DNA of 64,000 nucleotides, from the NCBI GenBank assembly GCA_015039465.1, contig MU130013.1, forward strand, positions 62,001 through 126,000. The letters run 5' to 3'. Each line of letters starts with the position of its first letter. The stretch's first letter is position 1. The DNA is from Phlegmacium glaucopus. Taxonomy: Eukaryota; Basidiomycota; Agaricomycetes; Agaricales; Cortinariaceae. Under the pieces are notes generated by a model that saw nothing but the letters and a program-made list of their open reading frames with translations, was not told the origin of the DNA and made no database searches. A program made the position numbers and the translations under genes. Below, piece by piece: positions 33,940 through 45,066 of this stretch.

Positions 33940-34859
33940 TGGTCCTAATGATTGTCAGCGCCAGTGGCTCCCTTTATACTCTGGGCGACTGTCATCTCTT
34001 ACAGCTATTTTCATACCTATATGGAATCGTGAAAAATAAAAATTGTCATGCTTGCGTCTCATGTGTCCAGCCATGACAGGACCCCAGAACCACCTGCCAA
34101 CGACAAGACGTGGGCACAACGAGAAGCGCTCTGTAATAATTTCTCTTTTCGTTAAAGCCAGTGAATTAACGATATTGACCAGGCCTACGGGGATAACGAA
34201 TTAATCTTCTTTTCGTTCTCAAACGCATTACGTCAATTCCTGATCACAGATTCTGCTCGGTGTGCTGACCACACCGAGGAAGGAATCTTGCATCGCATAG
34301 AAAGAATGTGGTGGCCTCAGGAGCCGTTTTTTGTGTCCGGATAAAATTTGGCTTCTTTGACTTGAAATTTTATTTGAGAATGGTTCCCAATCTCTCAATC
34401 GATGCATACTTAAAAGGATAAGCCGTGGGAAATTTTCGCCCACCAAAGATCAAGCATCTGGCTGAGTATTCGGGAGTAATAAGGAGACTCTTCCTGACAT
34501 CAGCCCGGCTGGTCAGTACCGGTAGCCGGCAACCGGGATTGCGTAGTACCGGCATACAACAGCTCATCTGCAAAGCTCTTTTAGTGGTGTAAATTATAAT
34601 ATTAATAGGAAGTGATGTGCCTTTTGCGGTATCTCCATTTTCAGGTAAAGTTGGAATGTGGAAATGCATGAGGAACCGTCCTGGAAGAGCGAGCTTGTCA
34701 CGGTGACGATCCCAAAACAAGATCCGACGTGCACTACCACAGAAATAGGCACTTAAGGTTTGCCGTACATTTGAGGTACATAGTAAGCACTTGACGACTT
34801 TCAACGTCTAAGGCCATATCCACAAGACCACTTTGTTCGACAAGTGCGTCTGAGATCGG
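33940..34859. other. Region between terpene synthase and F-box remnant
   Basis: No gene is firmly supported. A minus-strand open stretch at 34370-34804 (…RADVRKSLLITPEYSARCL…) may be the C-terminal part of the F-box remnant. Confidence 0.35.
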
Positions 34860-35660
34860 TTGCAATATACGGAATTGGGATACGCTGCTGAAAGAAATGT
34901 TTAAGGGTTGACAAAAAGTATTTAGTGGTTCTCAACTTAAACTTACTCTGCGTTTGGCTCTGGTATGCTGTTCTACATTGTTGATAAACTTGAGAGAGTT
35001 TTCATGTTTCAAAGAGAGGAACTTTTGGATAAGTAATTGGGCTTCTGGCTTGAAACATTGAGACGAGGAAGCAGGCAGGTGGTAAATTAAATCCAAAGCG
35101 TTTTGATATATAATTTGTAAATCATGGACAGTAATGAGGCTGCGGCAAATCACAGTTGTAAGATTTGGGGAAATAGATTGAGATCAACAACTTTACTTTG
35201 CAGTTTGACACCTTCGACATAACCTTAGATGCAGCATGGGGAATACTTGGCATCTCACAACACGTACGCATGCCTGAAAGGAACAGTAAAGGATCATGAG
35301 TCCTATAATTCATGTAGTACAAGAAGGAAAGAGGTTGAACCATGCAACATTTGTCATAAAGAAGACCAGCAAACTGAAGTTCGCTAATGTCTGCGGGACA
35401 CTCTATGTTCACATTGAAAAAAGCAGCGCGCCAGACAAAAAGAGCAGAACGAGATGCAAAAATAGACCTAAATCACTTCGAGAGCCAAGAAAGTTGTAGG
35501 AGATCTTTGGGACCGAGATACATGGCAGTCTGGCGGGGATATTAGTAATAGTTCCAGGCTCCTTGGGATATTTGAATCTGATGGTACATAAGCTCACCTC
35601 GAAAACTATATCAATGGGCAGATCCACAAATCCTTTCAGGTTTTCAAGGCTTATTTCCGA
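34860..35660 (-). pseudogene. F-box protein pseudogene
   Basis: F-box proteins recruit substrates to SCF ubiquitin ligases. Exons by eye (minus): a stretch ending at 35598 with FVDLPIDIVFE; a 68-nt intron (GTGAGC…CCAG, 35530-35597); then YLGPKDLLQLSWLSK, a TGA stop (35473-35475), and in the same frame FRSIFASRSALFVWRAAFF, VNIECPADISELQFAGLLYD and KCCMACVRVV…CRRCQ, the Cys-pair segment usual after the F-box in mushroom proteins. Further exons continue with LITVHDLQIIYQNALDLIYH to a GTAAGT donor. The stop is probably a former Arg codon (CGA), since K-R-F-R fits the family. No convincing ATG precedes the first exon. It sits between the duplicated P450s and is not an obvious pathway enzyme. Confidence 0.7.
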
Positions 35661-35972
35661 GCCCCTAGTTCGATAGCTTTTGCTGAACAGTGTATGTTGG
35701 AGCTTTTGGGGCAAGACAAGAAGACGAAAACGGTCTGCTATTTATATCAGCTCCTGGAAATCCAGTTGGAAATTTTTGGGAATTACTGGATAGCGTAGGA
35801 ACAGATATATCTTCTGGCATATCTGGTAGCAAAATTTGGCTTGACATGTTTAGTAGGACTGTGCGCCCGCAGCAGTATTGTACAAGTCGAGGTCGCTGTT
35901 CAGAAGAGTCACGTCACCAACGATACTCCGCATTGAGTTCCGCCGGCATCACCGGCACACCACGGGGCAAGA

Positions 35973-38229
35973 CTACCTCCTACTTAATTTAACATCAACA
36001 CTAGCGGCAATCCCAAACGTCATGCCCACAGGTCCCGCATTCTCAATAACACGTTGTCCCCAATCATCCCTCGTCTCTCCCTCTCTTAACACAACATCTA
36101 CCTTCCATTCTCTAAGGAACATCGACAAGAAAGCCAACGACTCTACGATCCCGAATTTCCTACCTATACACGCACGTGGACCGATTCCGAACATACTTAT
36201 ATCATGTTCGGGCACGTTGTACCATCTGGAAGGTTGGAATTTATCGGGAGACGGGAAGATGTTGGGGTTGCGGTCTGGATGAAGAGTCGATTAATATTCA
36301 ATTGAATAATGGAAGAAATTGTTACTGACTGATGCCGAGTAGGTGAATTAGTACAAGAGTTCCTCCTTTTAGGACAATTGTTTCTTCCTGTGGACGTTGG
36401 ACTTTGACTGGCAGGTCCTCTTGCAAAGTGCGGGCGAGGTATTGCGCAGGAGCTATTTAGATAGGTCGATTATCAAAAGGATTACACTGAAAAAAAGAGA
36501 ATTTGATAAGAATACTTACGTCGCAATCGAAGAGCCTCAGTGAAGCACGCAAGGGTGTGTGTCAGCTTCGAAAGATGGTCAGAATTCTACATGACAGAGA
36601 GGGATGTTATGAATAATTATAGATGACGTTTTGTCCAAACACATACTGGGTCGGAATCCGATGGGATTGTGGATGATATTTCCTGATATGCCTTTTCTTG
36701 TTCATCTTGATGAAGAGCGAGATAGGCAATCGTAGCCGTCAGGACCAAGGCCGTAGTTTCTATTGAACCGTTTCCCTATTCGTAAGTCATGAGAGTAAGA
36801 ACGATTATGACCATACCATGCCCCGCGAACATCAAAATAAAAGTATTCCCTATCTACAGAAAAGTTCAAACATTGGTTATTAGGGGTGAGAACGAATCGT
36901 TTACTTACTATTTCACTTGGGTCAAGACGATACTTTGCTTTCTCGTCATTAGCAGCTACGAGTCGGGTGAAAATATCACGGCTTTCCTCCAACAAATTTG
37001 GATCGTTAGCAAGTTGTTCACCACGAAGTTCTACTGATTTGTCCATGAAACCCGCAAGGAGCTTCCACGCTTGATCGATCTTGCGAATACTGGATGTAGA
37101 ATGAGGTTATATCAAACGACATTAGAACTAGAACAACAGAAAAAACGTATAAATTGACCTTTTGATAGGAAGTTTGTAGAGCCAATTGGGAATGATGAGA
37201 CGCGGAATGATGGTTGCTGAGATTACCCCAAGACCTTTTTCGATGGACATGTCACTTTCTGTGATTTGGTGGTTTTGGGCAACATTGGCATCATCTGCAT
37301 ATTTGAGGGACATCCCAAATCCACAGCGAGCGATGACCAAAAACGCGAGCTGTACAGAGTAAATTATCAGCAATTTGGAGGGGATAAAAGAAAGAGAACA
37401 ACTGAATTCTACGCACTCTAACTGGAAGACGCCGAAAGTTTTCCACGACGACCTCTGCCTGCCCTTTCCACCCCTCAGTCTCTACCATCTCTCGATAAAT
37501 TGAGATTGTTTGCTCGACGACATTGGAGTACCTGACCGGCAGTGACGAGAACACGCAATAAGTTTTGGGCGCATAGTGTCTCTTTTTGGAGCTTACATTT
37601 TGGCGTTGAAAGTTGGACCCATGATTCGTTTGTGTCGTTTCCACATCTCACCATGTGAAGTGAATACATTCTCCCCCCAAAGTCTATTACAAATGCAAAA
37701 TTCATTTGAGCTACCGACTGACGAGTCTAAATTGTGACTCACAGAAACGGTATTGAAAACTTCTCCGGTTTCAATAGTTCCCTTTGCTTTTGATTTTCGT
37801 TAAGCATGAGTTGCTTTGCCACATCCAAAGAACAAGTGACATATGAGGCCTCTCCGACTAGCCACGGAACGATAGAAATGATGTCGTGTTGATAGTTGAA
37901 GAATGCTAAGTTCAAGAAAATGATACGACTATCAGGACTTTTAATCTTCAACTAGGAGCTTTTCTTGAGATTACCCGTCTTTTTGAATTTGAAAGTCCAG
38001 TTCGCGCCTAAGTTCCACCAGGATCCGGGAAACATGGCGCCGGGAAGACTGGTAGGCGCGAGCATAGGTCTGTATCCAGGCATGAACCGCACACTCTGTC
38101 CTCAACCGGTCATGATTAGTCTGATTTATCCTGAGCTGACAAGATAAGCAAAAACTTTACTCGTAATCCTTTCCAATACACAAAGTATGGGATCAGGATG
38201 CATGCTGCAGTGAGGGCCAATGTTAACAT
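35973..38229 (-). CDS. Cytochrome P450 monooxygenase B (tandem duplicate of A)
   Basis: Same exon layout and motifs as P450-A: N-terminal anchor from the ATG at 38229 (MLTLALTAACILIPYFVYWK), ending KGLR and then SVRFMPGYRP after the first intron; LWGENVFTSHGEMWKRHKR; YREMVETEGWKGQAE; LAFLVIARCGFGMSLKYADD; the spliced I-helix AGHETTAL; LARTLQEDLPVKVQRPQEE; and haem loop FGIGPRACIGRKF. The C-terminus …VKLSRR with TAG at 35973 is the same as in A apart from one residue nearby (FLSMFL versus FLSMLL). No broken exon was found by eye. The high identity also covers introns and about 0.2-0.3 kb of upstream DNA. Likely role as for A; divergence in expression or regiochemistry cannot be judged. Confidence 0.88.
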
Positions 38230-38497
38230 TCTTTCCAACTTTCAAAGGGTTGTTGAGTGAGGGAGTCGCAGTCGATCATGTTGATGCTTATTAGACCAGG
38301 AATTTCATGGCGTGCAGGGCAGCTGGCGGTCACTACCGGGTTGTAGAAAACCCCTGTTTCCAGTTCCAAAAAACATTTTTCCCAACCAAATAATTTCCTT
38401 ATAAGAAAATTATTTTAGGAAAAATGACATCAGAAATGACAAAATGTGTCTATAAATCGGTTTTCCTCCGCAAACCTCTGTAAACACAGCCTCGGCG

Positions 38498-38905
38498 ATG
38501 TACAGTGTCACTGTCACTGTCAATCACAGCCTTAAAAACAGCGCCGATGATCACAGAGTGTCGGTAATGCCCGAAGGCCCCATTTTCGATCATAGCGCGC
38601 GACTCGAGGCGGCAAGTCCCGGTTTTCCAGCATATCAGGACTGGTCAGTGTTGCTGAGCCTGGGCCATCCAACAGACCCACGGCATGAGGCAGGTTTACG
38701 TGACTCGTACCAATTATATACACTGCCAACAGGCACCGGGAAAGAACGACTCAACCCTTCATACTCGAACCGCGAAAGATTTCTTTTTGAACAACACGTA
38801 CCTCATATCGCAGACATTCTCTCATATACAAGTCAGAATGACAGGGAATATCACGCCGCGTTGACATGTAAATACCTCCCAGATGCAGCACTTGACGTAT
38901 TATGA
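38498..38905 (+). CDS. Unrecognised 135-aa ORF
   Basis: ATG-started open frame (MYSVTVTVNHSLKN…) on the opposite strand to P450-B. The middle (QDWSVLLSLGHPTDPRHEAG…SYSNRERFLFEQHVPHIADI) is compositionally protein-like, but I recognise no domain. Its first codons overlap the upstream segment shared by the two P450 copies, so the ORF is unique to copy B. It could be an exon of a broken gene or chance. Confidence 0.25.
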   Translation: MYSVTVTVNHSLKNSADDHRVSVMPEGPIFDHSARLEAASPGFPAYQDWSVLLSLGHPTDPRHEAGLRDSYQLYTLPTGTGKERLNPSYSNRERFLFEQHVPHIADILSYTSQNDREYHAALTCKYLPDAALDVL

Positions 38906-40067
38906 GAAAATTTTGGATTCTTTAGTCCCCCTACTCAGACTATTATTACTCCGAGTCGCTCTGGGTATTGAAGACAAGACTTACGTACATATGTGCGAAC
39001 GCTGCATGGGCTGTCAGGTATCCTAACTAACATATAATTTTTTTTTCATTTTGTTGGCCAAATTTTTGGCCACCCTATAATGTTGTGGGAAAAACTTTAG
39101 AGATTTCGACACGCTGGAAGCCTGGATCCAATTATGGGATATCGTGTTTGATTGTCTGTAACTGTACAAGTTCCCTCTTTTTTTCTTTGCTCTGACTCTG
39201 CCAGACCACGCGGTCTTGAAGGACGATTTACTCCTTGATCGTGTATAATATACTTCAAACCCATACACGAGGTCATCAGAAAGTCTTCATGGCCCTTCCG
39301 CTACAAATTCGAGCCAGAATTTTGGGTAGTAGTATTCATGTTTGGAACCATAAACTTAGGTTTACTTGAGATCACCGGGATCACCGATGGCCTAAAATGC
39401 CAGCCGCTCTAAGCCAGAGTCTCTCTATCGCTCATTAGATGGATTTGCCTTTGTTTACATTTTGATGAAAGGATATGATAAGATAACAGACACTTTCGGA
39501 TGAAGCTCCTTCGAGCGATACGAGCGTGCTGGTTTTATGAGCCTGGTCATTGACTATTGTCACTGACTTTGACTAAGTTGTCATGACTCGTCGACTTTCA
39601 GTAGCTTTCCGAGCGACTGTCCAATGGTGTCAGACCTTAGGGTTAAATGCAAGAAGCCGGCGTTTGCCGGCTATGTGGGCGAATGGGTAACTTCGGTGAT
39701 GTGAAAAAGTGATGGTCCTGATGGATGCCATGTAAATCGCGGATTGGGTGGCTTGCCCGGGCACTCCGCGCTATTATAACTTCAGCTGGCCTCTTGTTCA
39801 ACAAAGGGCCTAAGGAAAAATGCCAGATACTTATATCCTATTCACCATAGACGTTCGAGCCGAATCCAGGACGAAATTTATCTTCGATAGTCTCGACGCT
39901 GGGATCCTGAACAGATGTGTTATGACTTATGTACGCCTACTTATGGGTGTCTCGGATCTATTCTCCGTAGATCAGAAGAAGTCCGTGATGCGAGGTGTAT
40001 CAGCGCACTCAGGCGTACTGCCGCCGATTCACGTTTTAAACACCCTGCCGGTAGAGTCGCTAAGTCA
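38906..40067. other. Intergenic stretch upstream of P450-C
   Basis: Short overlapping frames only; no domains. It probably includes the promoter of P450-C at its right end. Confidence 0.4.
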
Positions 40068-40075
40068 TATAAAAG
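40068..40075 (+). promoter_or_regulatory. TATA box candidate of P450-C
   Basis: TATAAAAG lies 47 nt before the ATG at 40115. Confidence 0.5.
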
Positions 40076-40114
40076 CGCAGACAGACTATCAAACTTTCAC
40101 TCTTCCTTACTCTC

Positions 40115-42131
40115 ATGTCTCTGAACGACACTTTTCAACGCTATCCGCTCCTGCAGGATTTGCACGCACGGAGCAAAGAATTTGATGTCCTCACTTCCGT
40201 TTCGTACATCGGCATTGGGTTACTGGCGGCCTTGTTTCTCTCTCGATACCTTATTCGAAATGATGAGAATGGTGCCATTAGAAATCTTGGCGGTTTCCCC
40301 ATCTTCGCCGCCTGGAAATTCTTCACCAAACGTTATGACTTTATCTGGGCCAATTTCGGGAATGATACTCATTTCAAATTTCAAGTTCTTCAAGTAAGAC
40401 TCTTTCTCCGCATCATTGGTCCAGGTTCTGACCTGCTAGTAATCCAGCACAATGTAGTTGTTATGCGCGGCGAGGAGGCTCGGAAAGCATACTTTGACAA
40501 CAAGAGTTTAGACTTTATTGAAGGATACAAGATACTAATGGGCGGGGTGCGTTTAGGCTGCGTTCTATCAATAAATTTGACGCCGAAATATTTTCCCACT
40601 AGGCCCCTAGACTTGGAGATATTGATATCAAAGAGACCAAGACCGATGATGTACCATCGTTCAATAAGCACCTTGCCAAACTACTCAACAGGAACAGACT
40701 GTCAGATGGCGAGTATTCATCCGTCTGCGATTCTGTTTTGGTAACCTTCTGATCATCGTTGTGACAATGGATAGTTCTCCCCAGCTTGTTTTCTGATATC
40801 GACAAGCGCATGAAGACCTGGCGGAAGCAGGGTCAAATGGACCCTTTCAAGACGATCTATGATGTCTGGTCCTTGCACTTCGCTGATTGTCAAAAGAATC
40901 TAATAAATTAATGTAGCTTGTCTTTCAAATGACAGTACGGATGGCCACTTGTGCTGAACTTTCAGATAATTTCAAGGCGATTGAGGAGATCCAAGCGCTG
41001 TACTGGACGTTAGAGAAGAGTGCTACGCCAACGGCACTTCTCCTTCCTTGGTTCCCTGGACCGGCAAAGAAGAGAAAGGAACAAGCGACGAAGGACCTAT
41101 TTATGAAATTGCATGAGTACGTTGACCTAAGGAGGAATGCTGCTGTACCTTCTTCCGATGCCATCGATGTTTTATTGGCAGAAGGTTTGTCTAATGTAGA
41201 CATCGTAGGGGTGAGTCAACGTCAACAACAAGAAGCCAATGACAATGTCAACTTAATATTTGCTTTATAGTTCGTCCTCGCGGTGATTTTTGCGGGAGTC
41301 CTTAATACTGGGATGAACTGTTTGTTCTCTCCACTTCGGGTTATTGACGTCGTGCTTATGTACTATCTGACGAATAGCGTGCTGGGCGCTTGTTTACCTT
41401 GCCTCGCACACCGATTGGAAGGATAAAGCCAAGGCAGAAGTAGATGCTTTGATCCACAAACACACGACGAATTCCTCCAACGAACCGTTGCACAAGCGAC
41501 TTGCGGCTATCCACATCTCGGCGTGGGAAGACGAAATGCCTGTGCTTGAGCTTGTGATTCGAGAAACCCTTCGTCTCACAGTGAATGGGGCTACTCTTCG
41601 TCGTAACGTTTCGGAGGATATAATGTTATCGGGCGGCCTCATCAAGAGCGGGGATTTTATTGCGTTCTCATTAGCGGATGCTCATCTGAATCCTGAAATA
41701 TATTCACGCCCACTCGAGTTTGACCCGACTAGATTTTCTGCAGGACGAGAGGAAGATAAGAAAGGCACATTTTCCTACCTCGGCTGGGGTGCCGGTGCGC
41801 TTCTATTTTCTTAAATTTATTCTTTCATTAGCCTGATGGCGTATCTACATTTTCTGCATCATAGGACGTCATGTTTGCTCAGGGATGAAAGTTGCGAAAT
41901 TGGAACTCAAGATTATTCTCGCTTTCATGCTTGCTGGCTTTGAGTTCGACATCGTTGACAAGTCTGGTAAACCTATGAAGGAGCTTCCCAAGCCGGACTT
42001 GAATGATATCCAACAGGTCAGTTCGGTTTTTATTTTATCATTCTAAACCCCTTACCATTTGTCTATCGTTGATGTAGTCGAGGCCGCTTGGAGACCCGCT
42101 CTACCTGCAGTTTGAGAGAACTGTTGAGTGA
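40115..42131 (+). CDS. Cytochrome P450 monooxygenase C (divergent family)
   Basis: Predicted ER-bound P450. The start ATG gives MSLNDTFQRYPLLQDLHARS and a membrane segment VSYIGIGLLAALFLSRYLI. By-eye splicing joins …FKFQVLQ / HNVVVMRGEEARKAYF / APRLGDIDIKETK…RLSDGD / LFSDIDKRMKTWRKQGQMDP / LVFQMTVRMATCAELSDN / FVLAVIFAGVLNTGMN / SCWALVYLASHTDWKDKAKA. Then ETLRL (ExxR), EFDPTRF, haem loop LGWGAGRHVCSG (spliced after GWGAG) and final SRPLGDPLYLQFERTVE, TGA at 42129. The I-helix reads AGVLNTG: the acid-Thr pair of most P450s is absent, as in CYP7/CYP8-type enzymes. One intron starts GTCTGG. It is unrelated to P450-A/B and on the opposite strand. No damage is visible. Confidence 0.86.
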
Positions 42132-42493
42132 TAGGAAATTGAACTTGATGGGATGTTCGAAAAGATATTCAATAATCGTGCTTTCAATTAACAAACTATA
42201 TTGTATTTCGGACCGTGTCAATCAGTGGTTCGTGCCAAGTGTATAATCCTGAGTGTGCTTTGCATAAATAATTGCCGCTGTCACAACATGTTTATTTGGT
42301 GTTATGTGACCATCAGTCACCACGGTCTGATCTCAATTTAGGATGAAAGTAACTGCTTGCACAATGCAAACTGGGCTTATATCCTAACTATATACACTAT
42401 CTACTCATCAGAAAAGGAGCAGCTACAATTCAGTACCCATGATTCTGCCATCAACAGGGTCAATGAGTAGTGATTGTCAAGAGTACTGTAACC
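42132..42493. other. P450-C downstream flank
   Basis: No gene seen between the stop codon and the hAT MITE. Confidence 0.45.
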
Positions 42494-43003
42494 CAAGGGG
42501 GCACCGGGAATCAAACCCGGGACCCGGGGTTGGGGGGGGGGGGGGGGGCTGCCGGAGGCTTAGAAAAAAATTATTTTTGGGGGTCAAACTTTGAAAAATT
42601 GCATATAAGTACTTGCTAATGGTGTAGCACACGATAATACAGTCCCTGGACAGATCTATGGATTAGTTGTTCCCCATTTAGGTCAGCTGGGCCAAGTTTT
42701 TTGACTACTGATGGTCCAGTGAAAGGCAAGTTAAGACTTCAAAATAACTTAGACCATGTACTGCTCACATATTTACTGTTTACTACATCCTCAAAGATGG
42801 TTAATTCTAGTTATCTAAAGTGTTGCGGCTTGGGCGGCTCAAGTTCTAGGTCAGAAGTAAGCGGAGCCCAAAAATGTGGGAAAAACATACCATATTTGGA
42901 TGAAAACATACCCGATATGGGTTGGGGAAGGGGGGGGGGGTTGGCAAGGCCTTAGAGAAAAAAATCCACCCTGTGTAGTTTTTCGAATCTTGGTGCCCCC
43001 TTG
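42494..43003. mobile_element. 510-bp hAT-type MITE with CAAGGGGGCACC termini
   Basis: Starts CAAGGGGGCACC and ends GGTGCCCCCTTG, a 12-bp perfect TIR. CTGTAACC is duplicated on both sides (42486-42493 and 43004-43011), the 8 bp expected of hAT elements. The left end continues CGGGAATCAAACCCGGGACC, which looks like a tRNA T-arm, then a G run. Another G run lies near the right end (42932-42941). No ORF with a domain. A related left end (CAAGGGGGTACCGGGATTG) occurs at about 47282. Confidence 0.85.
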
Positions 43004-43249
43004 CTGTAACCCTCATGGGTCAGGTTGTAGTCTCTTGTAGACAGACCACAATATAAGTGAATTTTATGTGTTGGTATGATTCACGTTATATGTGGTCTGT
43101 TTCATATCATGCCCCAGGCTCCCTAAAAGCAGCCGCTCATCTCGCAAGCTATTCTTAAGTACTATGAGGGAGCTTATCTAATAATTGATGGTTGAACAAA
43201 TAAACAAATCTAAGGTCTCAAGCTCGCAAGAGAGCGGCTGCCAGAAAAG

Positions 43250-43485
43250 TGTTGGAAGTGTTGAGTTCACTCTGGGTAGATAAGCTGATAAGAGAACATT
43301 ATGCCAGAGGTCAAAGATAAGAATAGTATTTTTGTTATCATTCCTGTACTTGTATAAATAGTAGTTACGACTAGAGTAGTTTAGTTGAATAACTAGTGTT
43401 TTATCTGGTTAACACCAACCGTCTTAAGCCTCCACTTTATTGTCGCTCTCGACGTTTATTACCCGTTATTCACCTAAATTCAACA
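43250..43485. mobile_element. Solo LTR (236 bp) with 5-bp target duplication AAAAG
   Basis: Starts TGTTGGAAGTGTTGAG and ends AAATTCAACA, flanked by AAAAG at 43245-43249 and 43486-43490. Inside it, CTTGTATAAATAGTAG looks like an LTR TATA box. Terminal TGTTG…CAACA is Copia-like. The right arm of the host element lacks the insert and shows the empty site (…GGAAAAGTTGG after reverse complement). Confidence 0.88.
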
Positions 43486-43702
43486 AAAAGTTGGTCAGTG
43501 ATCTCAGAAACCACTGATTAACCCCAAGGTTGGGTTCACTAAGCAGTCCTGTCACATTTCATCACAAGCAATAGGGACCGTCAAAGTTGACCGTATTCAT
43601 ATTTGTATTTGTATTTGACCATGTTATATAATATAATTTAAAGTCCGACACGTGGCCTGCGTGTCACGTCAGATTCACCATAACACTTCGCTCAAGTTCA
43701 CT

Positions 43703-45007
43703 ATGCCCTCACAAACAGGCCACAAACAACTCCTTAATGACTATGTCATGTCCATGATGTTTAGACAATTATTTACCCCTCCCGAAAGAAGGACAATCAA
43801 GCATATGCGGCAAGAATCTATGCTTGATTTGGATTCTCTCATTGCAATACTTAGTTCTTGTTATCCTAATGGTCGACACCGCGTTCCCAAGGCTGGAGAC
43901 CTTCATTTAGCATGGGAGTATGCCCAGAATCCTTCAGATCATCATCATTTCATAAACATGCTGTGTGTAACTCCATTGGTTTTTCAAACAATCCTTAATC
44001 TCATTGAAGAACATCCTGTATTCACCAATCACTCCAACAACGCACAGACTCCAGTTGAGCAACAGCTGGCAGTGACACTTTACCGTATGGGAAGATGTGG
44101 AAATGGAGCCTCTCTTGAAGATATATCACATATGGCAGGGTGTTCTGAAGGATCTGTCAAAAATTATATGAACCAATGCTTTACTGCAATTGAGTCCCTC
44201 CATGACTTATTTGTACAAAGGCTAACATCTGCTGAAAAAGAGGTTGAGAAGAAATGGATGGATGAACATCTAGGATTTTGAGGAAAATGGTGTGAGGGCT
44301 GGGTAATGTATGATTGAACAATTGTTGTGTTATATAAAAAGCCAGGGCTAAATGGTGATGCATATTATACATGGAAAGGCAATTATGGCCTTAATGCTCA
44401 AGTAATTTTCCCTTGAATTTCAAGTTCTTTGTTTTGATTTAAGTTTTAGATTGGAAATGTCCCTTCAAATCTATGCATTGTCGACTATTCTCATGGCATG
44501 ACAGGTTCTGCTCATGATGCTGCTGCTTTTGAGCACACCACTGCTGCAAAATATCCAAATTGGTTTTTTGCTGATGATGAGTTTGCATGGGCTGATTCTG
44601 CCTATGGAGTTAACTCCAGGACCATTCCCGTCCACAAACAACCTGCCTCTCTTGATCCCACCAATGCCCTTTTCAATAAAATTGTAGCTCACTTACATGT
44701 TCATTCAGAGCATTGCATGGGGGCTCTTAAAGGTCAATTTCAATGCCTTCATGGACTACATTTGACAATCAATTCAAAGAGAGAACACAACATGGCATGC
44801 AGATGGATTACAATTGCAATCATCTTCCATAATCTTATCATTGATGTTGAGGGTCAGACATTTGCTGCCTACTTTGCTCAGGATCATGGCCAAGCTGAAG
44901 AAGAGGAGGATCGTGGTCAAGTTCATGAACCACTAGGAGCAATACAAAACTCAGAAGCTAAGCAGGTGGAGCTTGTGGCTGAACTAATGGCATTTCAAGA
45001 AATGTAG
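43703..45007 (+). pseudogene. Harbinger DDE transposase with two in-frame TGA codons
   Basis: Catalyses cut-and-paste transposition (DDE_4-type nuclease). Exon 1 43703-44401, intron 44402-44449, exon 2 44450-45007 (stop TAG). The N-terminal part has MPSQTGHKQLLNDYVMSMMF and a helix-turn-helix-like DISHMAGCSEGSVKNYMNQC. The catalytic core follows in the same frame: WVMYD-TIVVLYKKPG (first Asp), TGSAHDAAAFEHT (second Asp), ADSAYGVNSRTI, and HSEHCMGALKGQFQ (Glu). TGA at 44279-44281 stands where Arg is expected (LGF-GKW) and TGA at 44315-44317 where Gly of YDGT is expected. Otherwise the reading frame is open, so decay is recent. Confidence 0.85.
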
Positions 45008-45066
45008 ACTAGGAATTATGGGTATAACTATGACAGAACAAAAATTAAAATTTTAAAGAGGCATCT

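Larger units (their letters stand above)
29864..38535. repeat. Tandem segmental duplication of the P450 unit
   Basis: Units 29864-32310 and 35973-38535 are direct repeats on the same strand, including exons, introns and part of the 5' flank (ATTTCCTTATAAG, CACTGTCAATCACAGCC). The 3.7 kb spacer holds the terpene synthase and the F-box remnant, so the spacer itself was not duplicated in this window. Upstream of 38230 the copy has extra, unshared bases. Confidence 0.85.

Noticed and set aside
33610..33948. 112-aa plus-strand ORF over the first exon of the terpene synthase
   Set aside because: Shadow of the minus-strand coding exon, which carries recognisable cyclase motifs.
39023..40110. Possible genes upstream of P450-C
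   Set aside because: Only short overlapping frames with no conserved-looking blocks.
42505..42530. tRNA gene suggested by a T-arm-like sequence
   Set aside because: No acceptor, D-arm or anticodon arm can be built around it; it belongs to the MITE terminus.
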